A stretch of DNA of 64,000 nt from Inquilinus sp042743185 (GTDB lineage: Bacteria; Pseudomonadota; Alphaproteobacteria; DSM-16000; Inquilinaceae): positions 62,001 to 126,000 of the forward strand of contig NZ_JBHYMS010000002.1 of assembly GCF_042743185.1 (NCBI RefSeq). The letters are read 5' to 3'. The notes under the pieces were generated by a model that saw only the letters and a list, made by a program, of their open reading frames with translations, had not been told where the DNA came from and did no database searches. Positions 10,142-19,025 of the stretch are shown here, in pieces. The translations under genes and the position numbers were made by a program. Numbering within the stretch: position 1 is the first letter of the stretch; the number at the start of each line of letters is the position of its first letter.

Positions 10142-11401
10142 ATGTCGATGACCACGCGGATGGCGGTGCTGGCCGGGGTGATGCTGCTGGCCGGCTGCCA
10201 GAGCTCGGGCCAGGGCCAGCCGGTGGTGCCGACCCCGACGCCCGGCGGCCAGGCTTTCCCTCCGGCCCAGTCCGAGGCGCAGGGCTTCCCGCAATGGGTG
10301 GCGGCGTTCCGGGCCGATGCCGCGGCCCGCGGCATCGGCCAGGCGACGCTGGCCAGCGCGTTCGACACCGTGCAGTTCCTGCCGAACGTGATCGAATCCG
10401 ACCAGTCGCAGGCCGAGTTCACCCGCGCCATCTGGGACTATCTCGACCGCTCGGTCTCGGCCGACCGCATCCGCGCCGGCCAGGCGATGCTGGCGCAATG
10501 GGGGTCGACCGCCAGCGCGGCGGAGCAGCGCTACGGCGTGCCGAAGGAGATCGTCACCGCGATCTGGGGCATCGAGAGCAATTACGGCCAGAACTTCGGC
10601 AGCACCGAGGTGATCGACGCCCTGGCGACGCTCGGCTACGAGGGCCGCCGCCAGGACTGGGCCAAGGAACAGCTGTTCGCCGCGCTGCAGATCCTGCAGC
10701 AGGGCGACATCAGCCGTGACCGCATGCTCGGCTCCTGGGCCGGCGCCATGGGCAACACCCAGTTCCTGCCGACGGTGTTCCTGAGCTCCGCCGTCGATGC
10801 CGACGGCGACGGCCGCCGCGACATCTGGGGCAGCATCCCCGACGTCATGGCCTCGACCGCCAACTACCTGGCGCAGTCGGGCTGGCAGCGCGGCCAGCCC
10901 TGGGGCGTCGAGGTCACCCTGCCGCCCGGCTTCGACTATTCGGTGGCGGAGCTGAGCACCAGGCGGCCGGTGGCGCAATGGGCGGCGCTGGGGGTGAAGC
11001 CGGTCTCCGGCCGCAGCCTGCCGGCGCTGGGCGATGCCTCGGTGATCACCCCGGCCGGCGCCCGCGGCCCGGCCTTCCTGGTCGGCCCGAACTTCAGCGT
11101 GATCATGAAGTACAACAACTCGACCAGCTACGCGCTCGCGGTCGCCACCCTGTCCGACCGGCTGGCCGGCGGCGGCCCGATCGCGGGCGCCTGGCCGCGG
11201 GGCGAGCAGCCGCTCTCGCGCAGCGAGGTGCTGGAGCTGCAGTCGCTTCTGGCGTCGAGGGGCTTCTCCATCGGCGGCGCACCGGACGGGCTGATCGGCC
11301 CGGCGACGCGCGGCGCGATCCGCGCCTGGCAGACTTCGAAGGGCCTGGTCCCGGACGGCTTCGCGACGACCAGCCTGCTGCAGGCGGTGCGGGCGGGATA
11401 A
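10142..11401 (+). CDS. lytic murein transglycosylase, MltB family, lipoprotein
   Basis: A 419-residue peptidoglycan-cleaving enzyme. It starts MSMTTRMAVLAGVMLLAGCQ, a lipoprotein signal with lipobox LAGC. The SLT domain of the MltB type has the catalytic glutamate in IWGIESNYGQNFG and the downstream GAMGNTQFLPT segment. The last about 60 residues form a peptidoglycan-binding domain (SEVLELQSLLASRGFSIGG, DGLIGPATRGAIRAWQ). The ATG at 10142 follows a gagagg Shine-Dalgarno. An in-frame upstream start at 10097 would spoil the signal peptide. Confidence 0.92.
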   Translation: MSMTTRMAVLAGVMLLAGCQSSGQGQPVVPTPTPGGQAFPPAQSEAQGFPQWVAAFRADAAARGIGQATLASAFDTVQFLPNVIESDQSQAEFTRAIWDYLDRSVSADRIRAGQAMLAQWGSTASAAEQRYGVPKEIVTAIWGIESNYGQNFGSTEVIDALATLGYEGRRQDWAKEQLFAALQILQQGDISRDRMLGSWAGAMGNTQFLPTVFLSSAVDADGDGRRDIWGSIPDVMASTANYLAQSGWQRGQPWGVEVTLPPGFDYSVAELSTRRPVAQWAALGVKPVSGRSLPALGDASVITPAGARGPAFLVGPNFSVIMKYNNSTSYALAVATLSDRLAGGGPIAGAWPRGEQPLSRSEVLELQSLLASRGFSIGGAPDGLIGPATRGAIRAWQTSKGLVPDGFATTSLLQAVRAG

Positions 11402-11410
11402 CCGAGAATC

Positions 11411-11496
11411 GTAGGTTGGGTTCGCATGGCGAACCCAACTTGGCGCCGCCGGTACGACGTCGGAATGTTGGGTTCGCTATCGCGAACCCAACCTAC
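11411..11496. repeat. REP-like palindrome pair (REPIN-like element)
   Basis: Two copies of the palindrome gttgggttcgc / gcgaacccaac lie 41 bp apart: arms 11415-11425 and 11429-11439 (loop atg), and arms 11467-11477 and 11482-11492 (loop tatc). The outer edges extend to gtaggttggg (11411) and cccaacctac (11496), so the whole segment can also fold as one long hairpin. A third copy with the same extended arms is at 30245-30278. The element sits between the convergent mltB-like and flavoprotein genes, the usual place for REP elements. Confidence 0.85.
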
Positions 11497-11510
11497 GAGG
11501 AGGGTGCTGC

Positions 11511-13469
11511 TCAGAGCAGCCCCAGCTGGTCGCGCGGCGGGCCGGGGAAGTCGGCGAAGGCGGGGGCGCCGTCGGGCGTGCCCAGCAGCTCGCGCACCGC
11601 CCGGGTGGCCTGGTCGATCGCCGAATGGACATAGGCATAGGCGCCGGAATCGGCGTTGGCGATCGCGATCCGGCCCCAGGGCTTGCGCGCCGCCACGATC
11701 GGCAGCGGGCCGTCCGGCCAGAAGGCGTCCCAGGGCCGCATGTATTCATAGGCGTAGCCGTGCGACCAGCGGTTCGCGGTGATCGCCTCGATATCGCGCG
11801 CCGGATCGAAGCCGCCGCCCGACAGGGCCCGGCCGAGCAGGTCGCGGATCTCGCGCTCCATCTCCTCGAAGGTCAGCCGGGTCAGCTGGATGCGCCCGGC
11901 CAGCGACTGCTCGCGCGAGGACAGGCCGGGCTGCAGCGGTATCTTGCTGAGATGCAGCAGCACCGGATCCTCCGGCTTGTCGGCGAAGCTGTAGCCGCCC
12001 ATGCTCACCGGGAAATCGATCTCCGCCCCCGACCAGAAATGGCCCGGCGCCTCGAAGCCGTCGATGCCGAGCTTGGCGAAGGCGGTCCAGTTGCGGATCA
12101 GGACGTTGGTGTAGATCAGCGGCACCTTCTGCTGGTCGCGCAGCGCCTCGACCTGCGCCGCCGACAGCTCGTCGGTCAGGAACGGGATCACCCGGTGCCA
12201 GCAGGCCAGCACCACATGGCCGGCCTGGACGGTGCGCAGCTTGCCATCCTGGACGTAGGAGATATCCACCGCCTTGGCGGCGGCCGGATCGCCCTGGTGC
12301 TTCACCCGCACCACGGTCGAGCCCAGCCGGATCCGCACCGGCTGGCCGTCGACATCCAGCTGGCCGTAGTCGGCCTGGGCGAGGACCAGGTCCTCCATGG
12401 TGCTGCCGGGGATGGCGGCCGGGATCAGCGACCGTACCAGCGCCCGGGCGACCCCGGCGTTACCGTCCGGGAAATGGTAGATGTAGTCGTCCGGGTCGGT
12501 GCGGGCCAGGCGGCCGCTGGGGCTCATGGTCCGATAGGCCCCGTCGCCCAGATCCATGCCGTCGAAGCCGGGATTGCCGTTGGCCCAGGCGTCGAGGCAG
12601 GTGGTGGCGTCGATGCCGACGCCGAAATACGCCTCGGTCGAGCCCTGGAAATACGCCACCAGCTGCGGGTCTGCCTTCACCAGATCGGTCAGGAACCCGG
12701 CATAGGTGGTCTTCGACAGCCGGTCCAGCTTCTCGGCCCGCGACAGGCCGGGCAGGTAGTCGGCCGGCGAATCGATCAGGGCGATCAGGTCCTGCTTGGC
12801 CTTGTCGGTCAGCGGCGTCCGCGGCACCCAGTCGGCGGCGGCCTCCGCCTCCTTCACCAGCGCGTCGGCGCCGAACGTCTCCTTCGGGAAGAACACGGCG
12901 CGGCCGAGGCCTCGCGCCTCGGCCCAGCCCTGGTCGTAATACTGCTCGAACCGCTTCGGCTCGACCCCGATATCGGCCAGCAGCGCATTGACCGCCGGGC
13001 TGAAATAGCTGGGCGTCTGCAGCGACTGCGACCCGCCATAGCCGAGGACCATGCGGCCACTGGCGCTGGTGAACTCGTTGCGCTTGGCGTGGCCGCCGAA
13101 ATCGTCGTGGTTCTCGAGCACCAGGATGCGGACGCCCGCCCCGGCCTGCTTGCGGTACTGCACCGCCGCGGCCAGGCCGGAGATGCCGCCGCCGACCACC
13201 ACCAGGTCGTAGCGCTCGCCGGTCGGCTCCGGCGCCCCGGCCCTGTCCCAGAAGGTGCCGTCGCGCACCGAGTGCATGACGCTGTACGAGCCTTCGTGGT
13301 GGCCGCGCAGCCCGGTCAGCTTCGGCGGATTGGCGGCCGGCCAGGCGGCGAAGGCGCTGCGGGCCAACGGCCCGCTCAGCGTGGCTGCGCCCACCGTCAG
13401 GGCGACGCCGTCGAGAAAGTCGCGCCGGCTGATCGGCCGGCCCATACCCAGATCGCGATCGGATGACAT
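11511..13469 (-). CDS. Tat-exported FAD-dependent oxidoreductase, spermidine dehydrogenase-like
   Basis: A 652-residue flavoprotein. The N-terminus MSSDRDLGMGRPISRRDFL is a twin-arginine leader followed by a hydrophobic run ending AFAAW. The dinucleotide-binding motif is RYDLVVVGGGISGLAAAVQY, then LVLENHDDFGGHAKRNEF, which in this family binds FAD. The overall layout, including TFWDRAG before the FAD motif, resembles periplasmic spermidine dehydrogenase (SpdH) and related uncharacterised flavoproteins. I am confident of the FAD/NAD(P)-binding amine-oxidase-like fold and less so of the substrate. It converges with the mltB-like gene across the REP pair. Confidence 0.75.
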   Translation of the reverse strand: MSSDRDLGMGRPISRRDFLDGVALTVGAATLSGPLARSAFAAWPAANPPKLTGLRGHHEGSYSVMHSVRDGTFWDRAGAPEPTGERYDLVVVGGGISGLAAAVQYRKQAGAGVRILVLENHDDFGGHAKRNEFTSASGRMVLGYGGSQSLQTPSYFSPAVNALLADIGVEPKRFEQYYDQGWAEARGLGRAVFFPKETFGADALVKEAEAAADWVPRTPLTDKAKQDLIALIDSPADYLPGLSRAEKLDRLSKTTYAGFLTDLVKADPQLVAYFQGSTEAYFGVGIDATTCLDAWANGNPGFDGMDLGDGAYRTMSPSGRLARTDPDDYIYHFPDGNAGVARALVRSLIPAAIPGSTMEDLVLAQADYGQLDVDGQPVRIRLGSTVVRVKHQGDPAAAKAVDISYVQDGKLRTVQAGHVVLACWHRVIPFLTDELSAAQVEALRDQQKVPLIYTNVLIRNWTAFAKLGIDGFEAPGHFWSGAEIDFPVSMGGYSFADKPEDPVLLHLSKIPLQPGLSSREQSLAGRIQLTRLTFEEMEREIRDLLGRALSGGGFDPARDIEAITANRWSHGYAYEYMRPWDAFWPDGPLPIVAARKPWGRIAIANADSGAYAYVHSAIDQATRAVRELLGTPDGAPAFADFPGPPRDQLGLL

Positions 13470-13544
13470 GGCTGTTCCCCCTCCCTGGCTGATGCCGATT
13501 CAGGGGGACCAAGGTGGCGGAATTGCGGTGCGAAGCGGGGCGGC

Positions 13545-15407
13545 TCAGGCGGCCGGCTTGATCCCCACCAGGCGGAAGATCTCCACCTCCCCGTTGCGGC
13601 CGCGGACGCGGCGCGGGCCCAGGCTTTCCATCTCGAATTCCGGGCCCAGCAGGGCCGCGGTCTCGGCGCTGATCAGGATCGTCGTGTCCTCGTCGCGCGA
13701 CAGCACCTTGCCCAGTTGCTCCAGCCGGTTGCCGATGTTCACGGTGTCGCCGACGATGGTGTAGTTGGTGCGCCCCGGCGCGCCGATGTTGCCGACCACC
13801 ACCGGGCCGCTGTGCAGCCCGATGCGCAGCCGCAGCCGCGGCCGGCCGGAAGTGGCGCGGCGGTCGTTCTCGGCCTGCATCACCGCGGCGATGGCCAGCG
13901 CCGCACGGGCCGCCCGCGGCGCATGGTCCTTCAGCTTCTCCGGCGCGCCCCAGAACGCCATCAGGCAGTCGCCGATGAACTTGTCGATGGTGCCGGATTC
14001 GGCCTCGACGCAGCGCGCCAGCATGGCGAAATGCTCGTTCAGATAGGCCGCGATCCGCGCCGCCGGCAGCCGCTCCGCCGCCGCGCTGAAATTGGCGATG
14101 TCGGTGAACATCACCGTCATGATCCGCTCGATCGATACCACGTCCTCGCCGTCGCCCTTGGTGATCAGCCGGCGGACCAGGCTTTTCGGCACATAGGTCT
14201 CGAGCCAGCGCAGCCCGACCAGCATGGTGTTGAAGGCCTGGGCGCCCTCGTTCAGCTCCTTGAACACGCTGCCCGGCAGCGGCTTCAGCTGGCCGAACTC
14301 CAGCGTCCCGACCGCCCGCGCCTGGTCGGAAAACGCCCGTACCGGGCGGGCGATCATGCGGCCGACGAAGACGCCGACGATGATCGCCAGCACCATCACC
14401 GCCAGGCCCGCCAGGCCGGCGCGGATCACCCGCCAGACCTCGGCGCCGATCGCGTCGCCCGGCACATGGATGCCGAGGATCAGCTGGGTCGGGCCGAAGC
14501 CGTAGATGGTGCGGTACAGGAAGATCTCGTCCTGGTCGCCGATCTGGACCTCGCGGATCCGCACCCGCGGGTTGCGCACGGTGACCGGCGCGCCCTTGGT
14601 CCACAGCGCCGCGAGCAGGTCGTCGCCGACCTGGTCGAGCCGCGGCAGCGGCTCTTCCACCGAGGCCGGCAGCGGGTCGGCGGCCATGCGCGGATGAGCC
14701 AGGACCCGGTCCTCGCCGTAGAGGATGAACGGCACCTGCGACGGGTCGCTGGACACCCGCGCCAGGAACTTCGACAGGTCCTGCACGGTGACCACCGCGA
14801 ACAGCACGCCGACCAGCTTGCCGTCGCGCCGCACCGGCTGGCGCAGGTTCATCACCGTCGCATGCGGCCCGTCCTTCAGATACAGGATCTCGCCCCAATA
14901 GGCGTCGACCTTGCCGGCCGCCTCGGCCAGCGCCTCGCGGCTCTGCTCCGCCTCGTTCCGCTGGTCGAAGGTCTCGTAGTCGCCGTCCTGCCGGTGGGTG
15001 ACGCCGCGGATGCGCATGTCCTCGGTCAGGTAGGCGATCGACCGCACCTGCGGCGAGGCGGCCAGCGCGCCGGTCAGCATGGTCGAGAACCGGTCCATGT
15101 TGTCGGCATCGAGCCGCCCCTGCTGCAGCAGCAGGGCCAGGCTGCCGAGTTCGTTCGACACCGGCTCGAGATGCTGGCGCAGCTGCGCCTCGACCGAGGC
15201 CACGCCGATCTCGGCCTGGTTGGTCAAGAGGTCGAAGGTGGTGCGCGCCGCCGTGGTCCAGTAGATCGCGAGCACCGCCGCGACCGCGATCGCCACCAGG
15301 CCGCCGATGGCGACCGCGAGCGTCCGGGCCAGGGTGACGGTGCGCCGGCGCGGCCTGCCGGAGCGGCTGGCCGGCGCCGATGCCTCGGCGGAGACCGGCA
15401 GGGTCAT
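13545..15407 (-). CDS. membrane-bound class III adenylate/guanylate cyclase with extracytoplasmic sensor
   Basis: A 620-residue protein. A transmembrane helix (LARTLAVAIGGLVAIAVAAV) is followed by a Cache-like sensor region of about 270 residues, a second membrane helix (GLAGLAVMVLAIIVGVFVG), a HAMP-like linker and a C-terminal class III cyclase domain. Catalytic features are visible: the metal aspartates in MFTDIANFSAA and IGDCLMAFWGAP, the base-selecting lysine in GTIDKFIGD, and YTIVGDTVNIGNRLEQ with the transition-state Asn and Arg. The Lys/Asp pattern favours ATP. Its start overlaps the HIT gene stop by ATGA, so the two are coupled. The signal sensed is unknown. Confidence 0.9.
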   Translation of the reverse strand: MTLPVSAEASAPASRSGRPRRRTVTLARTLAVAIGGLVAIAVAAVLAIYWTTAARTTFDLLTNQAEIGVASVEAQLRQHLEPVSNELGSLALLLQQGRLDADNMDRFSTMLTGALAASPQVRSIAYLTEDMRIRGVTHRQDGDYETFDQRNEAEQSREALAEAAGKVDAYWGEILYLKDGPHATVMNLRQPVRRDGKLVGVLFAVVTVQDLSKFLARVSSDPSQVPFILYGEDRVLAHPRMAADPLPASVEEPLPRLDQVGDDLLAALWTKGAPVTVRNPRVRIREVQIGDQDEIFLYRTIYGFGPTQLILGIHVPGDAIGAEVWRVIRAGLAGLAVMVLAIIVGVFVGRMIARPVRAFSDQARAVGTLEFGQLKPLPGSVFKELNEGAQAFNTMLVGLRWLETYVPKSLVRRLITKGDGEDVVSIERIMTVMFTDIANFSAAAERLPAARIAAYLNEHFAMLARCVEAESGTIDKFIGDCLMAFWGAPEKLKDHAPRAARAALAIAAVMQAENDRRATSGRPRLRLRIGLHSGPVVVGNIGAPGRTNYTIVGDTVNIGNRLEQLGKVLSRDEDTTILISAETAALLGPEFEMESLGPRRVRGRNGEVEIFRLVGIKPAA

Positions 15408-15775
15408 GGGGCGATGGCGGGATCCAGCATGCGGCCGAGCGGCCGGCCGCCGAAGATGTGGATATGCAGATGCGGCACCTCCTGGTGCCCGTCGCCGCCG
15501 ATATTCGACAGGATGCGGTAGCCGGGCGCGGCCAGGCCGAGATCGCGGGCGATCCGGCCGACCGCCCGGGTCAGGGCCGCGACCTCGGCGTCACTGGCGC
15601 GCTCCGAGAAATCGTCCATCGAGACATAGGCGCCCTTGGGGATGACTAGGACATGCACCGGCGCCTTTGGACCGATGTCGTGGAAGGCCAGGACGTGGTC
15701 GTCCTCGTAGATCTTCCTGCATGGCAGCTCGCCGCGCAGGATGCGGGCGAAGACGTTGTTCGGATCATAGGCCAT
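15404..15775 (-). CDS. HIT-family nucleotide hydrolase/transferase (HINT type)
   Basis: A 123-residue protein beginning MAYDPNNVFARILRGELPCR and ending with the histidine triad HLHIHIFGG. Size and motif match the HINT branch, which hydrolyses nucleoside phosphoramidates and adenylates. The ATG at 15775 is preceded by a gagagg-like site. Its stop overlaps the cyclase start by 4 nt (ATGA), making this the leader gene of a two-gene unit with a class III cyclase. It lies downstream of hisE on the same strand after a 151-bp gap. Confidence 0.93.
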   Translation of the reverse strand: MAYDPNNVFARILRGELPCRKIYEDDHVLAFHDIGPKAPVHVLVIPKGAYVSMDDFSERASDAEVAALTRAVGRIARDLGLAAPGYRILSNIGGDGHQEVPHLHIHIFGGRPLGRMLDPAIAP

Positions 15776-15926
15776 CGGTCGTCCTCTCCACCGGGTCTTC
15801 GCTGATGAATGTGACACATGCTGCTGAATCGCGGCGAAATTCAGCCGCCATCCAGCGACGTTTGTCATGCCGGCGGCGACGTGATGTCGCGGTCCCGGCC
15901 GGCCTCTCCCGCACGGGCGGGCGCGG

Positions 15927-16268
15927 TCACTCCGTCGGCCGTGCCGCCTTTTCGGCGATGCCGCTGGTGCCTTCCCGCGCCTCCAGCGCCGCCCAGACCG
16001 TCTCCGGCGCCACCCCGGCATCGGCCCACAGCACCAGGAGGTGGTAGAGCAGGTCGGCACTTTCGGCGGCGATGGCGTCGGCATCGCCGCGGATCGCCTC
16101 GATCACCGTCTCGACCGCCTCCTCGCCCAGCTTCTGGGCGATCTTCGGCCGGCCGCGGGCGAACAGCTTGGCGGTGTAGCTGGAGGCCGGGTCGGCGCCC
16201 TGCCGCGACCGGATCACGGCGGCCAGCCGGTCCAGCACCCGGGCGTCGACGGCCTTGTCCCCGCTCAT
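15927..16268 (-). CDS. hisE: phosphoribosyl-ATP diphosphatase
   Basis: A 113-residue HisE (MazG-like fold) that removes pyrophosphate from phosphoribosyl-ATP, the second step of histidine synthesis. Key segments are SYTAKLFARGRPKIAQKLGE and EAVETVIEAIRGD, followed by ESADLLYHLLVLWADAG. There is no fused HisI domain, as is usual in alphaproteobacteria, and hisI is not in the window. The start overlaps the hisF stop by 4 nt, marking it as the last gene of the his run. Confidence 0.97.
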   Translation of the reverse strand: MSGDKAVDARVLDRLAAVIRSRQGADPASSYTAKLFARGRPKIAQKLGEEAVETVIEAIRGDADAIAAESADLLYHLLVLWADAGVAPETVWAALEAREGTSGIAEKAARPTE

Positions 16269-17029
16269 GCCGCCATCCGCACCGGCAGCCCGGCCTCGGC
16301 CAGGTGCTGCTTGGCCTGGGCGATCGAATAGGTGCCGAAATGGAAGATCGAGGCGGCGAGCAGCCCGGTGGCGCCGCCGGACAGCGCCCCGTCGGCGAGA
16401 TGCTGCAGCGTGCCGACGCCGCCCGAGGCGATGATCGGGATACCGACCACCTGGCGGATCGCCTTGAGCAGCCCGAGGTCGAAGCCTTCCTTGGTGCCGT
16501 CGCGGTCCATCGACGTCACCAGCAGCTCGCCGGCGCCGGCCGCGGCCATCCGGTCGGCCCAGTCGACCGCGTCGATGCCGGTGCCCTTGCGGCCGCCATG
16601 GGTGAAGATCTCCCACTGGCCGGGCGACACCTGCTTGGCGTCGATCGCCACCACCACGCATTGCCGGCCGAACTTGACCGCGGCCTCGGACACCAACTCC
16701 GGCCGGGCCACGGCGGCGGAGTTGATCGACACCTTGTCGGCCCCGGCCAGCAGCAGCGCCCGCACATCGTCGACGCTGCGCACGCCGCCGCCCACGGTCA
16801 GCGGCATGAACACCTGCTCGGCAGTGCGGCGGACCACGTCGAACAGCACGCCGCGATTCTCGTTGGTCGCGGCAATGTCGAGATAGACCAGCTCGTCCGC
16901 GCCCTCGCGGTCGTAGTGCCGGGCCTGCTCCACCGGATCGCCGGCATCGACCAGGTTCTCGAAGTTGACGCCCTTGACCACCCGGCCGTCCTTGACGTCG
17001 AGGCAGGGGATGACCCGGACCTTGAGCAT
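16265..17029 (-). CDS. hisF: imidazole glycerol phosphate synthase subunit HisF
   Basis: A 254-residue cyclase subunit that joins PRFAR and HisH-derived ammonia to form imidazole-glycerol phosphate and AICAR. The half-barrel signatures are MLKVRVIPCLDVKDGRVVKG at the N-terminus and VTSMDRDGTKEGFDL with the second catalytic aspartate. It ends overlapping hisE by 4 nt and starts 3 nt after hisA. Its partner hisH is two genes upstream. Confidence 0.98.
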   Translation of the reverse strand: MLKVRVIPCLDVKDGRVVKGVNFENLVDAGDPVEQARHYDREGADELVYLDIAATNENRGVLFDVVRRTAEQVFMPLTVGGGVRSVDDVRALLLAGADKVSINSAAVARPELVSEAAVKFGRQCVVVAIDAKQVSPGQWEIFTHGGRKGTGIDAVDWADRMAAAGAGELLVTSMDRDGTKEGFDLGLLKAIRQVVGIPIIASGGVGTLQHLADGALSGGATGLLAASIFHFGTYSIAQAKQHLAEAGLPVRMAA

Positions 17030-17032
17030 GGC

Positions 17033-17776
17033 TTACGCCTCCACCGGCACCGGACCCGACAGGATGGCCAGAGCCTGCCTCGGGTCGATCCGGCCGTCAT
17101 AGAGGGCGCGGCCGCAGATCACCCCGGCGATGCCCGACTTCTGCTCGCGCTTGATCGCCCGCAGGTCGTCGAGCGAGGAGGCCCCGCCCGAGGCGATCAC
17201 CGGCGTGGTCAGGGCGAAGGCCAGGTCGGCCGTGGCCTCGACGTTCAGCCCGCCCATGGCGCCGTCGCGGTTGATGTCGGTGTAGATGATCGCGGCGACG
17301 CCGGAATCCTCGAAGCGCAGCGCCAGGTCCAGCGCCTTAACGGTCGAGGTCTTGACCCAGCCTTCGATCGCCACGAAACCTTCCCGCGCGTCGATGCCGA
17401 CGGCGATCCGGCCCGGCCAGCGGCGGCAGGCCTCGCGCACCAGCTCCGGGTCGCGCACCGCGACCGTGCCCAGCACCACCCGAGCGACACCGCGCTCGAG
17501 CCAGAATTCGATCCGCTCCAGATCGCGGATGCCGCCACCCAGCTGCACCGGCAGCGAGGTGGCCTTGAGGATGCCGCCGATCGCTTCGGCGTTCACCGGA
17601 TGGCCGGCGATGGCGCCGTTCAGGTCGACCACATGGATCCAGGCGAAGCCTTGCTCGGCGAAGGCCCTGGCCTGTTCCACCGGATCCAGGTTGAACACCG
17701 TGGCTTCGCTCATCTCGCCGCGGACGAGACGGACGCAGTGGCCGTCCTTCAGATCGATGGCCGGATAGAGGATCAT
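17033..17776 (-). CDS. hisA: ProFAR isomerase HisA
   Basis: A 247-residue beta/alpha barrel that isomerises ProFAR to PRFAR. It opens MILYPAIDLKDGHCVRLVRG with the catalytic Asp, and has VQLGGGIRDLERI and IYTDINRDGAMGG with the second catalytic Asp. It is closely packed in the run: its ATG overlaps the stop of the upstream acetyltransferase gene, and hisF follows after 3 nt. Confidence 0.98.
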   Translation of the reverse strand: MILYPAIDLKDGHCVRLVRGEMSEATVFNLDPVEQARAFAEQGFAWIHVVDLNGAIAGHPVNAEAIGGILKATSLPVQLGGGIRDLERIEFWLERGVARVVLGTVAVRDPELVREACRRWPGRIAVGIDAREGFVAIEGWVKTSTVKALDLALRFEDSGVAAIIYTDINRDGAMGGLNVEATADLAFALTTPVIASGGASSLDDLRAIKREQKSGIAGVICGRALYDGRIDPRQALAILSGPVPVEA

Positions 17777-18345
17777 GGCGTCGGGTCCAGCCCCGCCTCG
17801 GTCAGCGGGATCAGCGGTTTGTGGAAGTAGCAGCCGCCGATCAGGCGGCCGTTCACGCGGGCATAATACGGGTTCGTCGCCCAGCGGACGAATCCCAAGC
17901 GTTCGAACACATGGATCGCCGCGGTCTGGGTCTCGCGCACGTCCAGGGTCAGCAGGCGGTAACCGCGCGCCCGCGCCTCGGCCTCCGCCGCCTCGGCCAG
18001 CATCCGCGCCAGCCCGTGGCCGCGGGCCCAGGGCGCGACGAACATGCCGGACAGGCCGGCGGCGAAGGCCTGCGCCTCGTTGTTCGACGGCGGCTCGACC
18101 AGCTGGATGGCGCCGGCGATGACCTCGTCGAGCCGGCCGACGAACAGGTGCCGGCCCGGCATCACCACCACGCCGCCCCAGTAGCGCTCCATGGTCTCGC
18201 GCGGCGGCGGCTTGATCCAGCCGAAGCCGCCGCCCTCGAGGATGGCGAGCTCGGCCGCGTCGCACAGGTCGTGCAGGTCGCTGCTGCGGAACCGCTCGAG
18301 CCGGCCGACGGACACCGCCGGCACCGAGGCTGCCGTATCGGTCAT
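17773..18345 (-). CDS. GNAT-family N-acetyltransferase embedded in the his cluster
   Basis: A 190-residue protein with the GNAT acetyl-CoA binding signature: GMFVAPWARGHGLARMLAEA followed by ARGYRLLTLDVRETQTAAIHV, then FERLGFVRWATNPYYARVNG. The acceptor is unknown. It overlaps hisA by ATGA and starts 25 nt after hisH, so it is almost surely in the same transcript. In several other Rhodospirillales an unrelated small open frame holds the corresponding slot. A role in histidine synthesis is not implied by the family. Confidence 0.88.
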   Translation of the reverse strand: MTDTAASVPAVSVGRLERFRSSDLHDLCDAAELAILEGGGFGWIKPPPRETMERYWGGVVVMPGRHLFVGRLDEVIAGAIQLVEPPSNNEAQAFAAGLSGMFVAPWARGHGLARMLAEAAEAEARARGYRLLTLDVRETQTAAIHVFERLGFVRWATNPYYARVNGRLIGGCYFHKPLIPLTEAGLDPTP

Positions 18346-18370
18346 GGCGTGGCTTTCAGGAGGGCGCCGG

Positions 18371-19009
18371 TCATGGCGTCCAGGTCACGAAATTGCCGAG
18401 CAGCCTGAGGCCGGCGGCCTGGCTCTTCTCCGGGTGGAACTGCACGCCGATCCAGTTGTCGCAGCCGACCGCGGCGGTCTGCGGCCCGCCGTAATCGACC
18501 GTCGCCAGCACCTCGGCCGGGTCGGCCGGCACCATGACGTAGGAATGGGCGAAATAGACGTCCTGGCCGGCCAGCCCGTCCAGCACCGGATGCTCCTCCT
18601 CCACCGCCAGGCTGTTCCAGCCCATCTGCGGCACCACCAGGTCGGGATCGGACGGGGCCAGCGGCACCACCGCGCCGTGGATCCAGTCGAGGCCGAGGAA
18701 GTCGCCATGCTCATGGCCGACGCCGGCCATCACCTGCATGCCGACGCAGATGCCGAGGAAGGGTACGCCGGCCTTCCGCACCCGCTCCTCCAGCACCTCG
18801 CGCATCTCCGGCAGGGCGCCCAGCGCCTGGCTGCAGTCGCCGAAGGCGCCGACGCCCGGCAGCACCAGCCGGTCGGCCCGGCGCACCACCTCGGCATCGG
18901 CGGTGACGATGATCTCCTGCGCCGCCCCGCGCTCCGCCGCGGCGCGTTCCAGCGCCTTGGCGGCCGAGCGGAGATTGCCGGAGCCGTAGTCGATCACGGC
19001 GATGGCCAT
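18371..19009 (-). CDS. hisH: imidazole glycerol phosphate synthase subunit HisH
   Basis: A 212-residue class I glutamine amidotransferase that supplies ammonia to HisF. It starts MAIAVIDYGSGNLRSAAKAL. The nucleophile is in PFLGICVGMQVM and the His-Glu pair in GVQFHPEKSQ. It lies between hisB and the GNAT gene. The ATG at 19009 is 16 nt downstream of the hisB stop. Confidence 0.98.
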   Translation of the reverse strand: MAIAVIDYGSGNLRSAAKALERAAAERGAAQEIIVTADAEVVRRADRLVLPGVGAFGDCSQALGALPEMREVLEERVRKAGVPFLGICVGMQVMAGVGHEHGDFLGLDWIHGAVVPLAPSDPDLVVPQMGWNSLAVEEEHPVLDGLAGQDVYFAHSYVMVPADPAEVLATVDYGGPQTAAVGCDNWIGVQFHPEKSQAAGLRLLGNFVTWTP

Positions 19010-19025
19010 TGCGGGAGTCCCGGGG

